DNA from: Paenalcaligenes sp050487225 | GTDB lineage: Bacteria > Pseudomonadota > Gammaproteobacteria > Burkholderiales > Burkholderiaceae_B | Length of the DNA: 64,000 nt | Assembly (NCBI RefSeq): GCF_050487225.1 | Contig: NZ_JBKQGY010000003.1 | Coordinates: forward strand, 372,001-436,000 | Direction: 5' to 3' | In this document: piece by piece, positions 43,634 through 52,643 of the stretch | Numbering within the stretch: the stretch's first letter is position 1 | How the letters are laid out: every line of letters begins with the position of its first letter | Notes under the pieces: model-generated | The model's input: the letters and a program-made list of their open reading frames with translations, nothing else | The model's database searches: none | What the model was told of the DNA's origin: nothing | Translations under genes and position numbers: made by a program

Positions 43634-44449
43634 TTACAGACCTGCTGGGCGTACGTAGCCTGGGAAGTGCTCATCCAACGCTGCTTTGAACGCATCGGAT
43701 TTAAACGCATCAGCCAAATCTTTAGCCCATGGTTTGTCCAAGTCTTCTGTACGTACAGCCACTACCTGTTGGTAGTCTACTGGAGGCTGCTCCAACGCTA
43801 CCGCGCTGGTCAGATCCAAACCAGAGGCAATCGCAAAGTTACCGGGTACAACAGCGTATTCAACACCGCCAATAGTACGTGGCAACTGTGCTGCTTCTAC
43901 TGGCTGCAAACGGATGTTTTTAGGATTTTCAACCACATCACGCTCGGTCACACGCAGTGGGTCTACGTCTTGTTTCACCACAATCACTTGGTGCTGTTGC
44001 AGCAGTTGCAAAGCACGTGCCAAGTTACTGGGGTCGTTAGGTACGGTGAAGCGGTCTTTGTCTTGCACATCAGCCAAGCTGTCGCGGCCAGTTGCGTAAA
44101 TACCCATAGGGGCAGTCGTGCTCTGTACCAAATCGCTCAACGGCAAGTTTTGATCTGTTTTAAAACGGTTCAGGTACGCAATGTGCTGGAACAGGTTGGC
44201 ATCCAACGCACCATGAGCCAAGGCAATATTTGGCTGCACGTAATCGTTGAACTCTACCAGTTTGACCTTGTAGCCTTGCTCTTCCAACTGAGGAACAATA
44301 GCCAACTTCAGCACATCATAGTTATAGCCAGCCGTCGCACCAAACACCAAGCTTGGCTTGTTGGGATCTGCTGCGTGAGCAGCGCTAGTGCCCAGAGTTA
44401 GCATGGCGGCAATGGTGCCAAGCATAAGCTGGCGGCGTAGCTTCAACAT
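43634..44449 (-). CDS. metQ: MetQ/NlpA family ABC transporter binding protein
   Basis: The 271-aa protein has a cleaved signal peptide ending AHAAD without a lipobox cysteine, so it is a soluble periplasmic form rather than the usual lipoprotein. The NlpA-type fold shows LVEFNDYVQPNIALAHGALDANLFQHIAYL and FTVPNDPSNLARALQLL. Relatives bind D/L-methionine or related amino acids. It is the last gene of metN-metI-metQ. The symbol reflects family only; the ligand is not proved. Confidence 0.88.
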   Translation of the reverse strand: MLKLRRQLMLGTIAAMLTLGTSAAHAADPNKPSLVFGATAGYNYDVLKLAIVPQLEEQGYKVKLVEFNDYVQPNIALAHGALDANLFQHIAYLNRFKTDQNLPLSDLVQSTTAPMGIYATGRDSLADVQDKDRFTVPNDPSNLARALQLLQQHQVIVVKQDVDPLRVTERDVVENPKNIRLQPVEAAQLPRTIGGVEYAVVPGNFAIASGLDLTSAVALEQPPVDYQQVVAVRTEDLDKPWAKDLADAFKSDAFKAALDEHFPGYVRPAGL

Positions 44450-44490
44450 GAGAATACCCCTTGAGTAATACGAGAAAAGTACAACAAAAA

Positions 44491-45156
44491 TTACGAACGT
44501 TTATCCAGTCGGTGTGCCAAGGCATTACCGCCAAACTGTATGATCTGCACGATCACAATCAGTATCGCTACCGTCAGCAACATCACATCGGTTTGGAAGC
44601 GGTAGTAGCCGTAACGAATGGCCAAATCCCCAATACCACCGCCACCCACCACGCCAGCAACGGCGGAGTAAGATAGAAAACTGACTGCCAGCACGGTGAG
44701 CGCTAGGATCAACCCGGAGCGCGCTTCTCGCGCCAGCACACGCCACACAATTTGCAGCTCGGACGCACCCATAGCTTGAGCAGCTTCGATCACACCTCGC
44801 GGCACTTCGCGTAGGCTTTGTTCTACCAAACGAGCTAAATACGGAATCGCTGCCACCGACAACGGCACCGATGCTGCCAAGGGGCCAATAGGCTCACCCA
44901 CAATTTTCAGTGTAAACGGCGCCAACACCACCAGCAAAATAATGAACGGGAAAGAACGTATAGTGTTCACTACCCAACTCACTACCAAATAGATTTTTGG
45001 ACTGCTCAGTGATTGGCCTGGGCTCATCAAAAACAGCAATACGCCCAGTGGTCCACCTAAGACAATGGCGGCGCTCACCCCTATGCCCAACATTAAGAAG
45101 GTTTGGCCTATCGCCAGCCACAAGTCAGGAAGAATGGGAATAATATTATCGAACAT
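44491..45156 (-). CDS. metI: MetI-type ABC transporter permease
   Basis: A 221-aa permease with five or six membrane helices and the coupling loop EAAQAMGASELQIVWRVLAREARSGL. The segment AGVVGGGGIGDLAIRYGYYRF is the MetI signature near the C-terminus. Position and order (metN, metI, metQ) agree with methionine-type importers. It starts 12 bp after metN. Confidence 0.93.
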   Translation of the reverse strand: MFDNIIPILPDLWLAIGQTFLMLGIGVSAAIVLGGPLGVLLFLMSPGQSLSSPKIYLVVSWVVNTIRSFPFIILLVVLAPFTLKIVGEPIGPLAASVPLSVAAIPYLARLVEQSLREVPRGVIEAAQAMGASELQIVWRVLAREARSGLILALTVLAVSFLSYSAVAGVVGGGGIGDLAIRYGYYRFQTDVMLLTVAILIVIVQIIQFGGNALAHRLDKRS

Positions 45157-45168
45157 ACTCTACAACCC

Positions 45169-45996
45169 TTACGCGGCACTTAGCCCTTCTTGGGCATAAA
45201 ATTTCTGCAATAACTCAGCACGTCGTGCTTCTTCGGCTAACTCACGCCCTAACGCACTCACTCGTGGGGAGTTTTGATCGGCTACATCAACGACTTCTAC
45301 CAACTGGCCAGCTTCCAGAATGGCGGCACGTGTACACAACGACAACACCACTGGCAACTCATGCGTCACGATCACAATCGTTACGCCCAACTGGTGATTA
45401 ATATCACGTAAGGTATCTAACACCGAGCGCGTCGTTTCGGTATCCAGTGCCGACGTAGGCTCGTCACACAACATCACTTTGGGACGCGGCGCTAACGCAC
45501 GGGCAATCGCCACACGCTGCTTTTGTCCACCGGACAATTGAGCGGGGTAGTGATGAATCTTGTCACTCAAGCCCACCAATTCCAAACACTCACGCACTCG
45601 CGCTTCTACTTCTTTCTTGTTCACTCTGCGGTGCAGCGTCAGAGGAAAGGCGACGTTCTCAAAGACAGTGGCGTTTTGCAGCAAGTTGAACTGCTGAAAA
45701 ATCATGCCCAAATCTTGTCTGGCCATGCGCAAATCGCGCTTGGACAGCGTGGTTAAATCTTGTCCTGCCAGCAATACTCGACCGCTATCAGGGCGTTCCA
45801 GCAAATTAATCATTCGCAGCAGCGTTGATTTACCCGCACCACTTTTACCAATCAGACCAAATATCTGTCCTTCCGCAATATCTAGCGTTAAGGAACGTAT
45901 GGCATTAAAAGTGGAACCATCCGGTAAGGGAAAAGTCTTGTTTACGGCGTCCAATCGTATCAAGGTTGACGCACTGGTTTGATTTTTTGGTTGCAT
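45169..45996 (-). CDS. metN: MetN-type ABC transporter ATPase without NIL domain
   Basis: The 275-aa protein has Walker A LIGKSGAGKSTLLR, Q-loop IFQQFNLLQNATV, signature LSGGQKQRVAIARAL, Walker B VMLCDEPTSALD and H-loop VTHE. It ends soon after the ATPase domain, whereas E. coli MetN (343 aa) carries a further NIL/ACT-like domain that binds methionine and inhibits transport. That control should be missing. The ATG at 45996 is preferred to an upstream TTG frame. A promoter-like TTGTTT-17-TCTAAT lies upstream on the minus strand. Confidence 0.92.
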   Translation of the reverse strand: MQPKNQTSASTLIRLDAVNKTFPLPDGSTFNAIRSLTLDIAEGQIFGLIGKSGAGKSTLLRMINLLERPDSGRVLLAGQDLTTLSKRDLRMARQDLGMIFQQFNLLQNATVFENVAFPLTLHRRVNKKEVEARVRECLELVGLSDKIHHYPAQLSGGQKQRVAIARALAPRPKVMLCDEPTSALDTETTRSVLDTLRDINHQLGVTIVIVTHELPVVLSLCTRAAILEAGQLVEVVDVADQNSPRVSALGRELAEEARRAELLQKFYAQEGLSAA

Positions 45997-46146
45997 GGTT
46001 ACTTCAGAACAAGACTGCTTACCACCCAGCAAACAGTCGAAAAGAGCGATTCATTATCGCATCTATTGCTTATTTCAAAACTGAACATTTAGCCATAACA
46101 TAATATCTTCTAGTTATTAGAAGTTATTGCTATAACCAAAACAAGC

Positions 46147-46174
46147 CAAGGGTGATGGCAGCCCATCACCCTTG
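46147..46174 (-). terminator. Terminator between ridA and metN genes
   Basis: CAAGGGTGATGG/CCATCACCCTTG, a perfect 12-bp stem with a four-base loop, 57 bases after the RidA stop. The following minus-strand RNA is moderately U-rich. It separates the RraA-aminotransferase-RidA genes from the transporter, at least partly. Confidence 0.65.
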
Positions 46175-46230
46175 ATTACACGGTTTCTCTACCCTAGACA
46201 GGAAGACATCCTGCCTAGAGTCTCATACCG

Positions 46231-46662
46231 TTAAACCGCGACGACCAGAGAAATTTCCAGCGGCGATTTGCTAGGTAGAGTGAATACGCCCACGGCAGCA
46301 CGTGCACTAATACCGGCTGCACCCAATTCAGCAGCCAAATAGTCAGACGCAAAATCAGCCACTTTAGGGTGTTTATCGAACTCAGGGTCCGTGCTGGCGA
46401 CATAAACAGTCATGCTCACCACTTTGCGCAGTTGCTCAGACTCGTTCAGCACGCTACGAGCGGCTGTCAGTGCATTTTGTACGGCCAACTCAGCAGATTC
46501 ACGCAGTACATCTACGGGATCGCTGCTGCTAATACCGCCAGTACGAATCAACACACCAGCACGACGTGGTGTCATGCCAGCTGTAAAAATCAAATTCCCT
46601 TCGCGCGTAGCGGGAGAATAATTACCTTGTGGAGCGGGAGTGGCGGATTGGTTACTACTCAT
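46231..46662 (-). CDS. RidA/YjgF family protein
   Basis: A 143-aa Rid protein (PAPQGNYSPATREGNLIFTAGMTPR, QNALTAARSVL, VGVFTLPSKSPLEISLVVAV). RidA proteins hydrolyse reactive enamines/imines formed by PLP enzymes. Arg105 of E. coli RidA, the key residue, appears replaced by leucine (FTLPSKSPLEI, where RidA has VARLPKDVKIEI), so it belongs to another Rid subfamily. It overlaps the aminotransferase gene by four bases (ATGA), which ties it to that enzyme. Confidence 0.88.
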   Translation of the reverse strand: MSSNQSATPAPQGNYSPATREGNLIFTAGMTPRRAGVLIRTGGISSSDPVDVLRESAELAVQNALTAARSVLNESEQLRKVVSMTVYVASTDPEFDKHPKVADFASDYLAAELGAAGISARAAVGVFTLPSKSPLEISLVVAV

Positions 46663-47882
46663 TTTCTATACCTCTGGATTAAGGTGGCGACACGCTGCAT
46701 TGCCTGCACGGTTGCCCCATAATCTTGTGAAAAATTAACACGTATACTGTGGGTGACGTTGGGCCCGAACTCACTGCCCGGGGTGACTGTCACCCCTGCT
46801 TGCACGCGCAAAATACGCACAAATTCTTCTGGTTTCACAACCAGATCAGGTAGCTGGGGAAACAAATAACTACCAGCCTGTGATGGCCGTACCTGCACCC
46901 CATCTACTGCATGCAGGATGTCTAGAATAGCATCACGAATACGCTGGTGCTCAATAATACGCTGCGACATCCACCCATCCGGCTCATTGAACCACGTACG
47001 CAACACTGCTTGGTTATAGCCCGCCGCACGCAGAGCGATAATGGCCTGCAATTTCTCCATGCGCTGTATTAAACGAGCCGCCCCAAATGCAACGCCTAGA
47101 CGGAAACCGCTCAACGATTCGGTTTTAGATGGCCCCATAATGGTCAGCAAGTTATCGCTGTTCATGTCAGGTTGCGCACGCAGGTGGGTGTACTGTTCCC
47201 CGCTATATAACAAACGGGAATACAGCTGATCCACAATGACGGTCACGTTGTACTGTGCCGCTAGCTGCGCCACGCGCACGATTTCCTCGCGTGAATACAC
47301 CACACCGGTAGGATTGTTGGGGTTAGAAAACAAGAATACTTCTACACCAGATTTGAATACCGCTTCTAGCTGATCCAAATCTAAACCCGCTGCCGTACGC
47401 GTCGCATGATAATTCAACTGTACTGGCACTAACTCGCCTTCCATAAAGCTGACCAGTTTGCGGTTCGCGAAGTAATCGGGCTGCACGATGGCTACTTTGG
47501 TGCCACGCGTGACACACGCCGCAATGGCTAAAAACAATGCACCTTGCGTGCCTGTAGTGATGATGAGTTCTTCTTCCGCATCAACAGGACTACCCGTGAA
47601 CGTACCTAGGTGTTTGGCGACTTCATGACGAATCGCTGCCTTGCCTCTATATTCGGTATAGGCTTGCGCACCCCCTTGATGATAGCCCTCGGAAAACACC
47701 GCCAAGGCGTTATCCACAGGCGGGAAGGCATCCACATCGCCATGTGAGAAATCCACAGGGCGACCTTCTAGGGTTTCACCACGCAGCAAAGCTTGAAACT
47801 CGGCGCCTTCACGCTGCCGTACTTCTTGGCCTGGCGCATTGTCTGTACCCAGGCGACTGAATTTCTCGTCTAACTTATCCAT
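46659..47882 (-). CDS. Class I/II PLP-dependent aminotransferase
   Basis: A 407-aa fold-type I enzyme with SNPNNPTGVVYSREE, the Asp region VIVDQLYSRLLY, and the PLP lysine in GPSKTESLSGFRLGVAFG. It transfers an amino group from an amino acid to a 2-oxo acid. The substrate is not readable. It overlaps the preceding RraA-like gene by 8 bp and the following RidA gene by 4 bp, so the three make one operon. With the transporter it could form an amino-acid uptake and breakdown unit. Confidence 0.92.
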   Translation of the reverse strand: MDKLDEKFSRLGTDNAPGQEVRQREGAEFQALLRGETLEGRPVDFSHGDVDAFPPVDNALAVFSEGYHQGGAQAYTEYRGKAAIRHEVAKHLGTFTGSPVDAEEELIITTGTQGALFLAIAACVTRGTKVAIVQPDYFANRKLVSFMEGELVPVQLNYHATRTAAGLDLDQLEAVFKSGVEVFLFSNPNNPTGVVYSREEIVRVAQLAAQYNVTVIVDQLYSRLLYSGEQYTHLRAQPDMNSDNLLTIMGPSKTESLSGFRLGVAFGAARLIQRMEKLQAIIALRAAGYNQAVLRTWFNEPDGWMSQRIIEHQRIRDAILDILHAVDGVQVRPSQAGSYLFPQLPDLVVKPEEFVRILRVQAGVTVTPGSEFGPNVTHSIRVNFSQDYGATVQAMQRVATLIQRYRK

Positions 47883-48603
47883 TTTTTACCTCTTTAGCTT
47901 CCTGCTCAGCACGGTAGGCTCTATAACGCGCCATGTTTTCTTCATTGGCCGGGTACAAGCCGGGTAATGGATGCCCTGCCCGCACTTGCTCTACCACCCA
48001 ACCTTCTAGACGCTCTTGCTCAGGTGCTAATTCCAACACCTTGTCCAAGAACGCAGCGGGGATAGCCACCGCACCATCTTGATCGGCCACGATGATATCG
48101 CCGGGGAAAATCGCCACGCCACCGCACCCTATGGGCTCTTCCCAACCGATAAACGTCATACTCGCCACTGACGGCGACGCTGCTTGGCCTTGGCTCCACA
48201 CCGGCAAGCCAGAGGCCTTCACACCAGCACCATCCCGCATCACGCCATCTGTCACCATCGCTTTGATGTTGCGCTTCACCATACGCTCGCACAAAATGTC
48301 GCCCCACACACCGGCATCGGTCACACCAAAAGCATCCGCGACCGCCACACACCCTTCGGGCATGGCTTCAATCGCAGCACGGGTAGAGTTAGGAGCACTC
48401 CACGATGCGGTTGTCGCTAAATCTTCACGCGCCGGAATAAAACGTAGGGTAAAAGCAGGCCCCACTATGCGCGGCTGCCCTTCCGCCAGCGGTTTGGTGC
48501 CGCGTATCCACGTATTACGTAGCCCTAACTTCAACAGAACGGTAGTGATTGTGGCCGTAGTGACCCCTTCTAGAGTTTTGACAATTTCAGCATCCAACGC
48601 CAT
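47875..48603 (-). CDS. RraA-like protein / 4-hydroxy-4-methyl-2-oxoglutarate aldolase family
   Basis: The 242-aa protein has the RraA-like fold with the aldolase-type segments GDILCERMVKRNIKAMVTDGVMRDG (with the phosphate/pyruvate-binding Arg-Asp pair) and FPGDIIVADQDGAVAIP. This family includes pyruvate aldolases, oxaloacetate decarboxylases and RNase E inhibitors. Context with an aminotransferase suggests a catabolic oxo-acid lyase. The ATG at 48603 follows AAAGGCAG and starts the domain; an upstream frame to 48693 is ignored. It is first in its operon and divergent from a LysR gene. Confidence 0.88.
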   Translation of the reverse strand: MALDAEIVKTLEGVTTATITTVLLKLGLRNTWIRGTKPLAEGQPRIVGPAFTLRFIPAREDLATTASWSAPNSTRAAIEAMPEGCVAVADAFGVTDAGVWGDILCERMVKRNIKAMVTDGVMRDGAGVKASGLPVWSQGQAASPSVASMTFIGWEEPIGCGGVAIFPGDIIVADQDGAVAIPAAFLDKVLELAPEQERLEGWVVEQVRAGHPLPGLYPANEENMARYRAYRAEQEAKEVKNG

Positions 48604-48660
48604 ATTCTGCCTTTCAAAAAAGTAAGTAGACGTAGTTAGTCTCTCACCAATTATTTTTAA

Positions 48661-48708
48661 TGGAAAGCTATAATTTTTTATGTTTTCCATCAATTTAATT
48701 GATCAATT
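48661..48708. promoter_or_regulatory. Palindromic operator cluster between RraA-like and LysR genes
   Basis: ATCAATT-T-AATTGAT (48689-48703) is a perfect 15-bp dyad with the T-N11-A spacing of LysR boxes. It overlaps a second dyad, AATTGATCAATT (48697-48708), and TGGAAA/TTTCCA arms occur at 48661-48666 and 48684-48689. The site touches the LysR start codon, suggesting autoregulation. Confidence 0.5.
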
Positions 48709-49611
48709 ATGCTGAGTGAATTACGTACCTTTCAGGCGGTAGTGCGTTACGGTAGCTTTGCCAAAGCTGGTGAGCACATAGGCCTCACACAAGGCGCGGT
48801 AAGCGCGCAGATTCAACGGTTAGAACAACACGTAGGACTACGCTTATTTGACCGCAGCGCCAGACGTGCCACGCTAACCTTAGAGGGCCGTGAGGTACAT
48901 TCACGCGCCGAGCATATCGTTACCGCCATGCAGCAGTTAGGGAACATGAGCTATAGCGATGGCGCACAAGGTACCTTGGTGTTGGGTGCGATCACCTCTG
49001 CTCAACAGTCGTGGTTAATTGATGCGATGGCAGCGTTCAGGCAGGAATACCCCGGTATTTCGCTACGTGTCATACCCGGGGATTCGTTAAACATCATTGC
49101 CCAAGTGGACACCGGCGATATGGACTTGGCTGTGATGGTGCGCCCACCGTACACGCTGCCGCCCGACATCACATGGCACACCTTGCTGCATGAGCCCTTT
49201 GTCTTGATTGCCTCGGACCATCATCCCGGCAGCGATTGGCAGCATCTGCTGCAACACGCTCCGTTTGTGCGCTATGTGCGCACGTCCTTTGGTGGACGAC
49301 GCATAGAACAATTTTTACGCCAGCATAAGTTATCGGTGCATGACGCCGTGGAATTGGATGAAATAGGTGGGTTAATACACGCAGTAGAAAAAGGTATAGG
49401 CGTAGGCATTGTGCCAGTGACCGCCGCGCATTACCCCTTTCCTCAAGGCGTGCGCATGCTCTCGTTAGGCAAACATGCGTTTTCCAGAGAGATTGGGATA
49501 GCAGAAAGGGGTACGCTCACGCACCCCTTGTTGACTCGCAGATTGATCAGTTTGTTAGAGCACAGCGCAACCACCAATGCTGTTGCGCTGCCTGATTCAT
49601 CAGAAGGTTAG
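48709..49611 (+). CDS. LysR family transcriptional regulator
   Basis: A 300-aa regulator: N-terminal helix-turn-helix (YGSFAKAGEHIGLTQGAVSAQI) and an effector-binding domain with GAITSAQQSWLIDAM. It is divergent from the RraA-aminotransferase-RidA operon with a short 105-bp shared region bearing a LysR-like box, so it is the likely activator of that operon. The 3' end overlaps the convergent aldehyde dehydrogenase gene by 4 bp. Confidence 0.92.
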   Translation: MLSELRTFQAVVRYGSFAKAGEHIGLTQGAVSAQIQRLEQHVGLRLFDRSARRATLTLEGREVHSRAEHIVTAMQQLGNMSYSDGAQGTLVLGAITSAQQSWLIDAMAAFRQEYPGISLRVIPGDSLNIIAQVDTGDMDLAVMVRPPYTLPPDITWHTLLHEPFVLIASDHHPGSDWQHLLQHAPFVRYVRTSFGGRRIEQFLRQHKLSVHDAVELDEIGGLIHAVEKGIGVGIVPVTAAHYPFPQGVRMLSLGKHAFSREIGIAERGTLTHPLLTRRLISLLEHSATTNAVALPDSSEG

Positions 49612-51131
49612 AAGAAGCCCAACGCGTCTGGGCTGTAGCTCACCAACATACACTTGGTTTGCTGGTAGTTACTCAATGCCATTTTGTGCGTTTCTCTACC
49701 AATACCCGACTGCTTATACCCACCAAACGCGGCGTGCGCTGGGTATAAGTGGTAGCAGTTGGTCCACACACGACCAGCTTGTACGCCACGCCCTACGCGG
49801 TAGGCGCGTGAACCATCACGGCTCCATACCCCTGCGCCCAAACCATAGGAGGTGTCATTCGCAATGGCAATGGCTTCTTCTTCGTCCTTAAAGGTAGTCA
49901 CGGCCACAACTGGGCCAAAGATTTCTTCTTGAAACACACGCATGGAGTTATCACCACGCAGCATAGTGGGGCTCACATAGAAACCAGCGTCCAGCCCTTG
50001 CATGCGGTTTCTATCACCACCCGTTAAGCACGTAGCCCCCTCTTCACGCCCTAGGTTGATGTACCCCAGAATACGATCCATCTGAGCCTGAGATACCTGC
50101 GCCCCCACCATCGTGGCAGCATCCAACGGGTTACCTTTTTTAATGCGCTCTACCCTAGCCACCACTTTCTCGATGAAGCGCTCGTAAATGGATTCTTGCA
50201 CCAGCATACGGGTTGGTGCGGTACATACCTCGCCCTGGTTCAGGGCAAACATGCTGGCACCTTCCAATGCTTTATTCAGGAAAGCATCGTCGTTTTGCAT
50301 CACGTCTTCAAAGAAGATGTTAGGACTTTTACCGCCCAGCTCTACCGTAGCGGGAATCAGCGAATCAGCCGCATGGTGCAAAATGGTTTTACCCACAGGC
50401 GTAGACCCTGTGAACGCAATTTTGGCGATGCGTGGGCTGCTGGCCAACGCGTTACCGGCTTCTTTACCAAATCCGTTCACCACGTTCAGCACACCCGGAG
50501 GCAACAAATCACCAATAACTTCCATCAATACCAAGATGGATGCGGGTGTTTGCTCAGCTGGTTTCAGCACAATTGGACAACCTGCCGCCAACGCTGGAGC
50601 CAGTTTCCATGCTGCCATCAGTAGTGGGAAGTTCCACGGAATAATCTGCCCCACCACACCCACTGGTTCGTGGAAATGGTACGCCACCGTAGTGCTGTCT
50701 ATGTCGGAAATAGCGCCTTCTTGAGCGCGAATGCAGCCCGCAAAATAGCGGAAATGGTCTACTGCCAGTGGCAAGTCAGCCGCGCGTGTTTCACGTACAG
50801 GTTTACCGTTATCGATGGACTCCGCCACCGCTAATTTCTCTAGGTTTTGCTCTATCCTATCTGCGATGCGCAACAAGATATTGGAACGTTCGGCTACAGA
50901 GGTTTTACCCCACGCCTCGCGCGCCGCGTGCGCTGCATCTAAGGCCAAATTAATATCATCTGCATCGGATCGTGCGACTTCGCAGAATACTTGCCCCGTA
51001 ATGGGCGAGATATTCTCGAAATAATTCCCCGCTACAGGAGGTACCCAACGCCCCCCAATGTAGTTGTCGTATCGTTTTTTATAGGGGAATTCCAGATCGA
51101 TGCCAAACTGTTTTAAATCCGAAAAACTCAT
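49608..51131 (-). CDS. NAD-dependent aldehyde dehydrogenase (ExaC/AcoD type)
   Basis: The 507-aa enzyme has PWNFPLLMAAWKLAPALAAG, the NAD-fold FTGSTPVGK, the catalytic Glu in VELGGKSPN and the nucleophile Cys in FALNQGEVCTAPTR. The C-terminus FGGYKQSGIGRETHKMALSNYQQTK is characteristic of the acetaldehyde dehydrogenase group. It oxidises aldehydes, probably acetaldehyde, to the acid. The ATG at 51131 follows GAGGAGGT. It is monocistronic and divergent from Hsp15. Confidence 0.94.
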   Translation of the reverse strand: MSFSDLKQFGIDLEFPYKKRYDNYIGGRWVPPVAGNYFENISPITGQVFCEVARSDADDINLALDAAHAAREAWGKTSVAERSNILLRIADRIEQNLEKLAVAESIDNGKPVRETRAADLPLAVDHFRYFAGCIRAQEGAISDIDSTTVAYHFHEPVGVVGQIIPWNFPLLMAAWKLAPALAAGCPIVLKPAEQTPASILVLMEVIGDLLPPGVLNVVNGFGKEAGNALASSPRIAKIAFTGSTPVGKTILHHAADSLIPATVELGGKSPNIFFEDVMQNDDAFLNKALEGASMFALNQGEVCTAPTRMLVQESIYERFIEKVVARVERIKKGNPLDAATMVGAQVSQAQMDRILGYINLGREEGATCLTGGDRNRMQGLDAGFYVSPTMLRGDNSMRVFQEEIFGPVVAVTTFKDEEEAIAIANDTSYGLGAGVWSRDGSRAYRVGRGVQAGRVWTNCYHLYPAHAAFGGYKQSGIGRETHKMALSNYQQTKCMLVSYSPDALGFF

Positions 51132-51254
51132 TTCAACCTCCTCGGTCACGCATGAATTGCTCGAATACTGCAGAGCGGAATGTACAGCGGAAACAGCGCC
51201 GTGTGATTACTACTATACTGTGATTTCTATCATATCTTTATCCTACTTTGTGAT

Positions 51255-51641
51255 ATGGACAAGACCCGTTTAGACAAATGGTTATGGGCAGCGCGGTTTT
51301 ACAAGACTCGCAGCCTAGCCGTAGATGAAATCAATAAAGGCCGAGTGCTGGTGAATGGCCAGAGCTCAAAACCGGCACGCGATATTCAGGTGGGTGATGA
51401 AATTTCCATCACCAAGCAGCCTCCGGCTACGGTAGTGATCGTGCAAGCCATTAGTGCTGTGCGTGGCCCGGCTACCGTTGCCCGTACCTTGTATGCCGAA
51501 ACGCCTGAAAGCATTCATGCTCGCGAAAGCGCTGCTGAACAGCGCCGCTTAGCGCCAGAGCCTGCCTTAAGCATTCACACTGGTCGCCCTACCAAGCGCG
51601 ATAGACGTAATATTGATCGCTTAAAACACGACGACTATTAA
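51255..51641 (+). CDS. hslR: Heat shock protein 15 (S4 RNA-binding)
   Basis: A 128-aa protein with an N-terminal S4 domain (MDKTRLDKWLWAARFYKTRSLA and KGRVLVNGQSSKPARDIQVGD) and a basic C-terminal tail, the layout of Hsp15. It binds free 50S subunits carrying a stalled nascent chain and helps rescue them after heat. It faces the asparaginase gene with only 3 bp between the convergent stops. Confidence 0.93.
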   Translation: MDKTRLDKWLWAARFYKTRSLAVDEINKGRVLVNGQSSKPARDIQVGDEISITKQPPATVVIVQAISAVRGPATVARTLYAETPESIHARESAAEQRRLAPEPALSIHTGRPTKRDRRNIDRLKHDDY

Positions 51642-51644
51642 GCG

Positions 51645-52643
51645 TTACGCCAACTCGCCGCAAAAATCGGTGAGCCAGTAGTCGGGCAGTTGGCGGGCCG
51701 TGATGCCCGCCCCCAACAAGGCAAATAATTTGGCTAAGGCGGCTTCTCGCGTCATGCTGCCGCTAGGTAGCATGCCGGCCTGTACCAGCAAACTGCCCGC
51801 TGCGTATTGCCCTGGCAGCACGCTACCCACTGGGCATTGGCTAATCCCCACTACAGCCACTCCTTGTGCGGTGGCTCGGTGTAATACAGCCAAGAGCTCA
51901 GCGTCCTCTGTTGGGCCAGTGCCGGTACCGTAGCACTCCAAAATCAGCCCTTGTACACCTGTATCCACAATGCTTTGCAAGGCATTAGCCTGAAAGCCGG
52001 GGTAAAACGGCACCACCGCTAAAGATACCGGCTGACGCTGCACCTGAAAATTCAGTGCGGCAGGTACATGACCAGTAATAGACTCAGCACCCTCATGGCG
52101 TACTGCTCTGAATGCGTCATCCGCATCACTGTGCCATTTGCTTACCTGTGTGCCACGTAACAAACGCTGGTGAAAGTACACAAACACACCCGCTGCACAG
52201 CTAGTGATGGCCGACAACGCACCAAACACATTGGCCCATGCATCGGTATCAGGTTGCACCGCAGGTCGCATCGACCCCGTTAACACAACGGGCATACCTA
52301 CACCGCACAGCAAAAAACTTAATGCGGCCGCGCTATAGGCCAATGTATCCGTGCCATGTAGTACCACGACACCACTACACCCCTGCTCGGCGGCCTGCAC
52401 AATCGCATCTCGCATGCGTAGCCACAACTGCTGCGTCATGTTGGCACTATCTATAGGCGGGTCTATGGCTGCATAACGCCACGTGGGCAGAGACTGAGCC
52501 TGCGGCCATGCGGTTTGTGCTTGCTGAATACGTTGCTCAAACCCGGCTGCAGGTGCCCACCCGTCGGCACCCAGTTCCATACCTAGCGTGCCGCCGGTGT
52601 ACAAAATCAACACAGGCCCTGTGACTGGTACAACCGTCGTCAT
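51645..52643 (-). CDS. ansA: Type I asparaginase
   Basis: The 332-aa protein has the two catalytic threonine motifs: ILYTGGTLGM near the start and VVLHGTDTLAYSAAAL around residue 97. There is no signal peptide, so it acts in the cytosol like AnsA, splitting asparagine into aspartate and ammonia. It overlaps the upstream PLP lyase gene by four bases (ATGA) and is presumably co-translated with it. Confidence 0.9.
   Translation of the reverse strand: MTTVVPVTGPVLILYTGGTLGMELGADGWAPAAGFEQRIQQAQTAWPQAQSLPTWRYAAIDPPIDSANMTQQLWLRMRDAIVQAAEQGCSGVVVLHGTDTLAYSAAALSFLLCGVGMPVVLTGSMRPAVQPDTDAWANVFGALSAITSCAAGVFVYFHQRLLRGTQVSKWHSDADDAFRAVRHEGAESITGHVPAALNFQVQRQPVSLAVVPFYPGFQANALQSIVDTGVQGLILECYGTGTGPTEDAELLAVLHRATAQGVAVVGISQCPVGSVLPGQYAAGSLLVQAGMLPSGSMTREAALAKLFALLGAGITARQLPDYWLTDFCGELA

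Noticed and set aside
43616..44401. 261-codon plus-strand frame opposite metQ
   Set aside because: Antisense shadow of the MetQ-like gene; the product looks unlike a real protein and the true gene is on the other strand.
45997..46230. SAM riboswitch or MetJ box before metN
   Set aside because: No SAM-box or tandem MetJ octamers were seen; only a terminator-like hairpin and a weak promoter.
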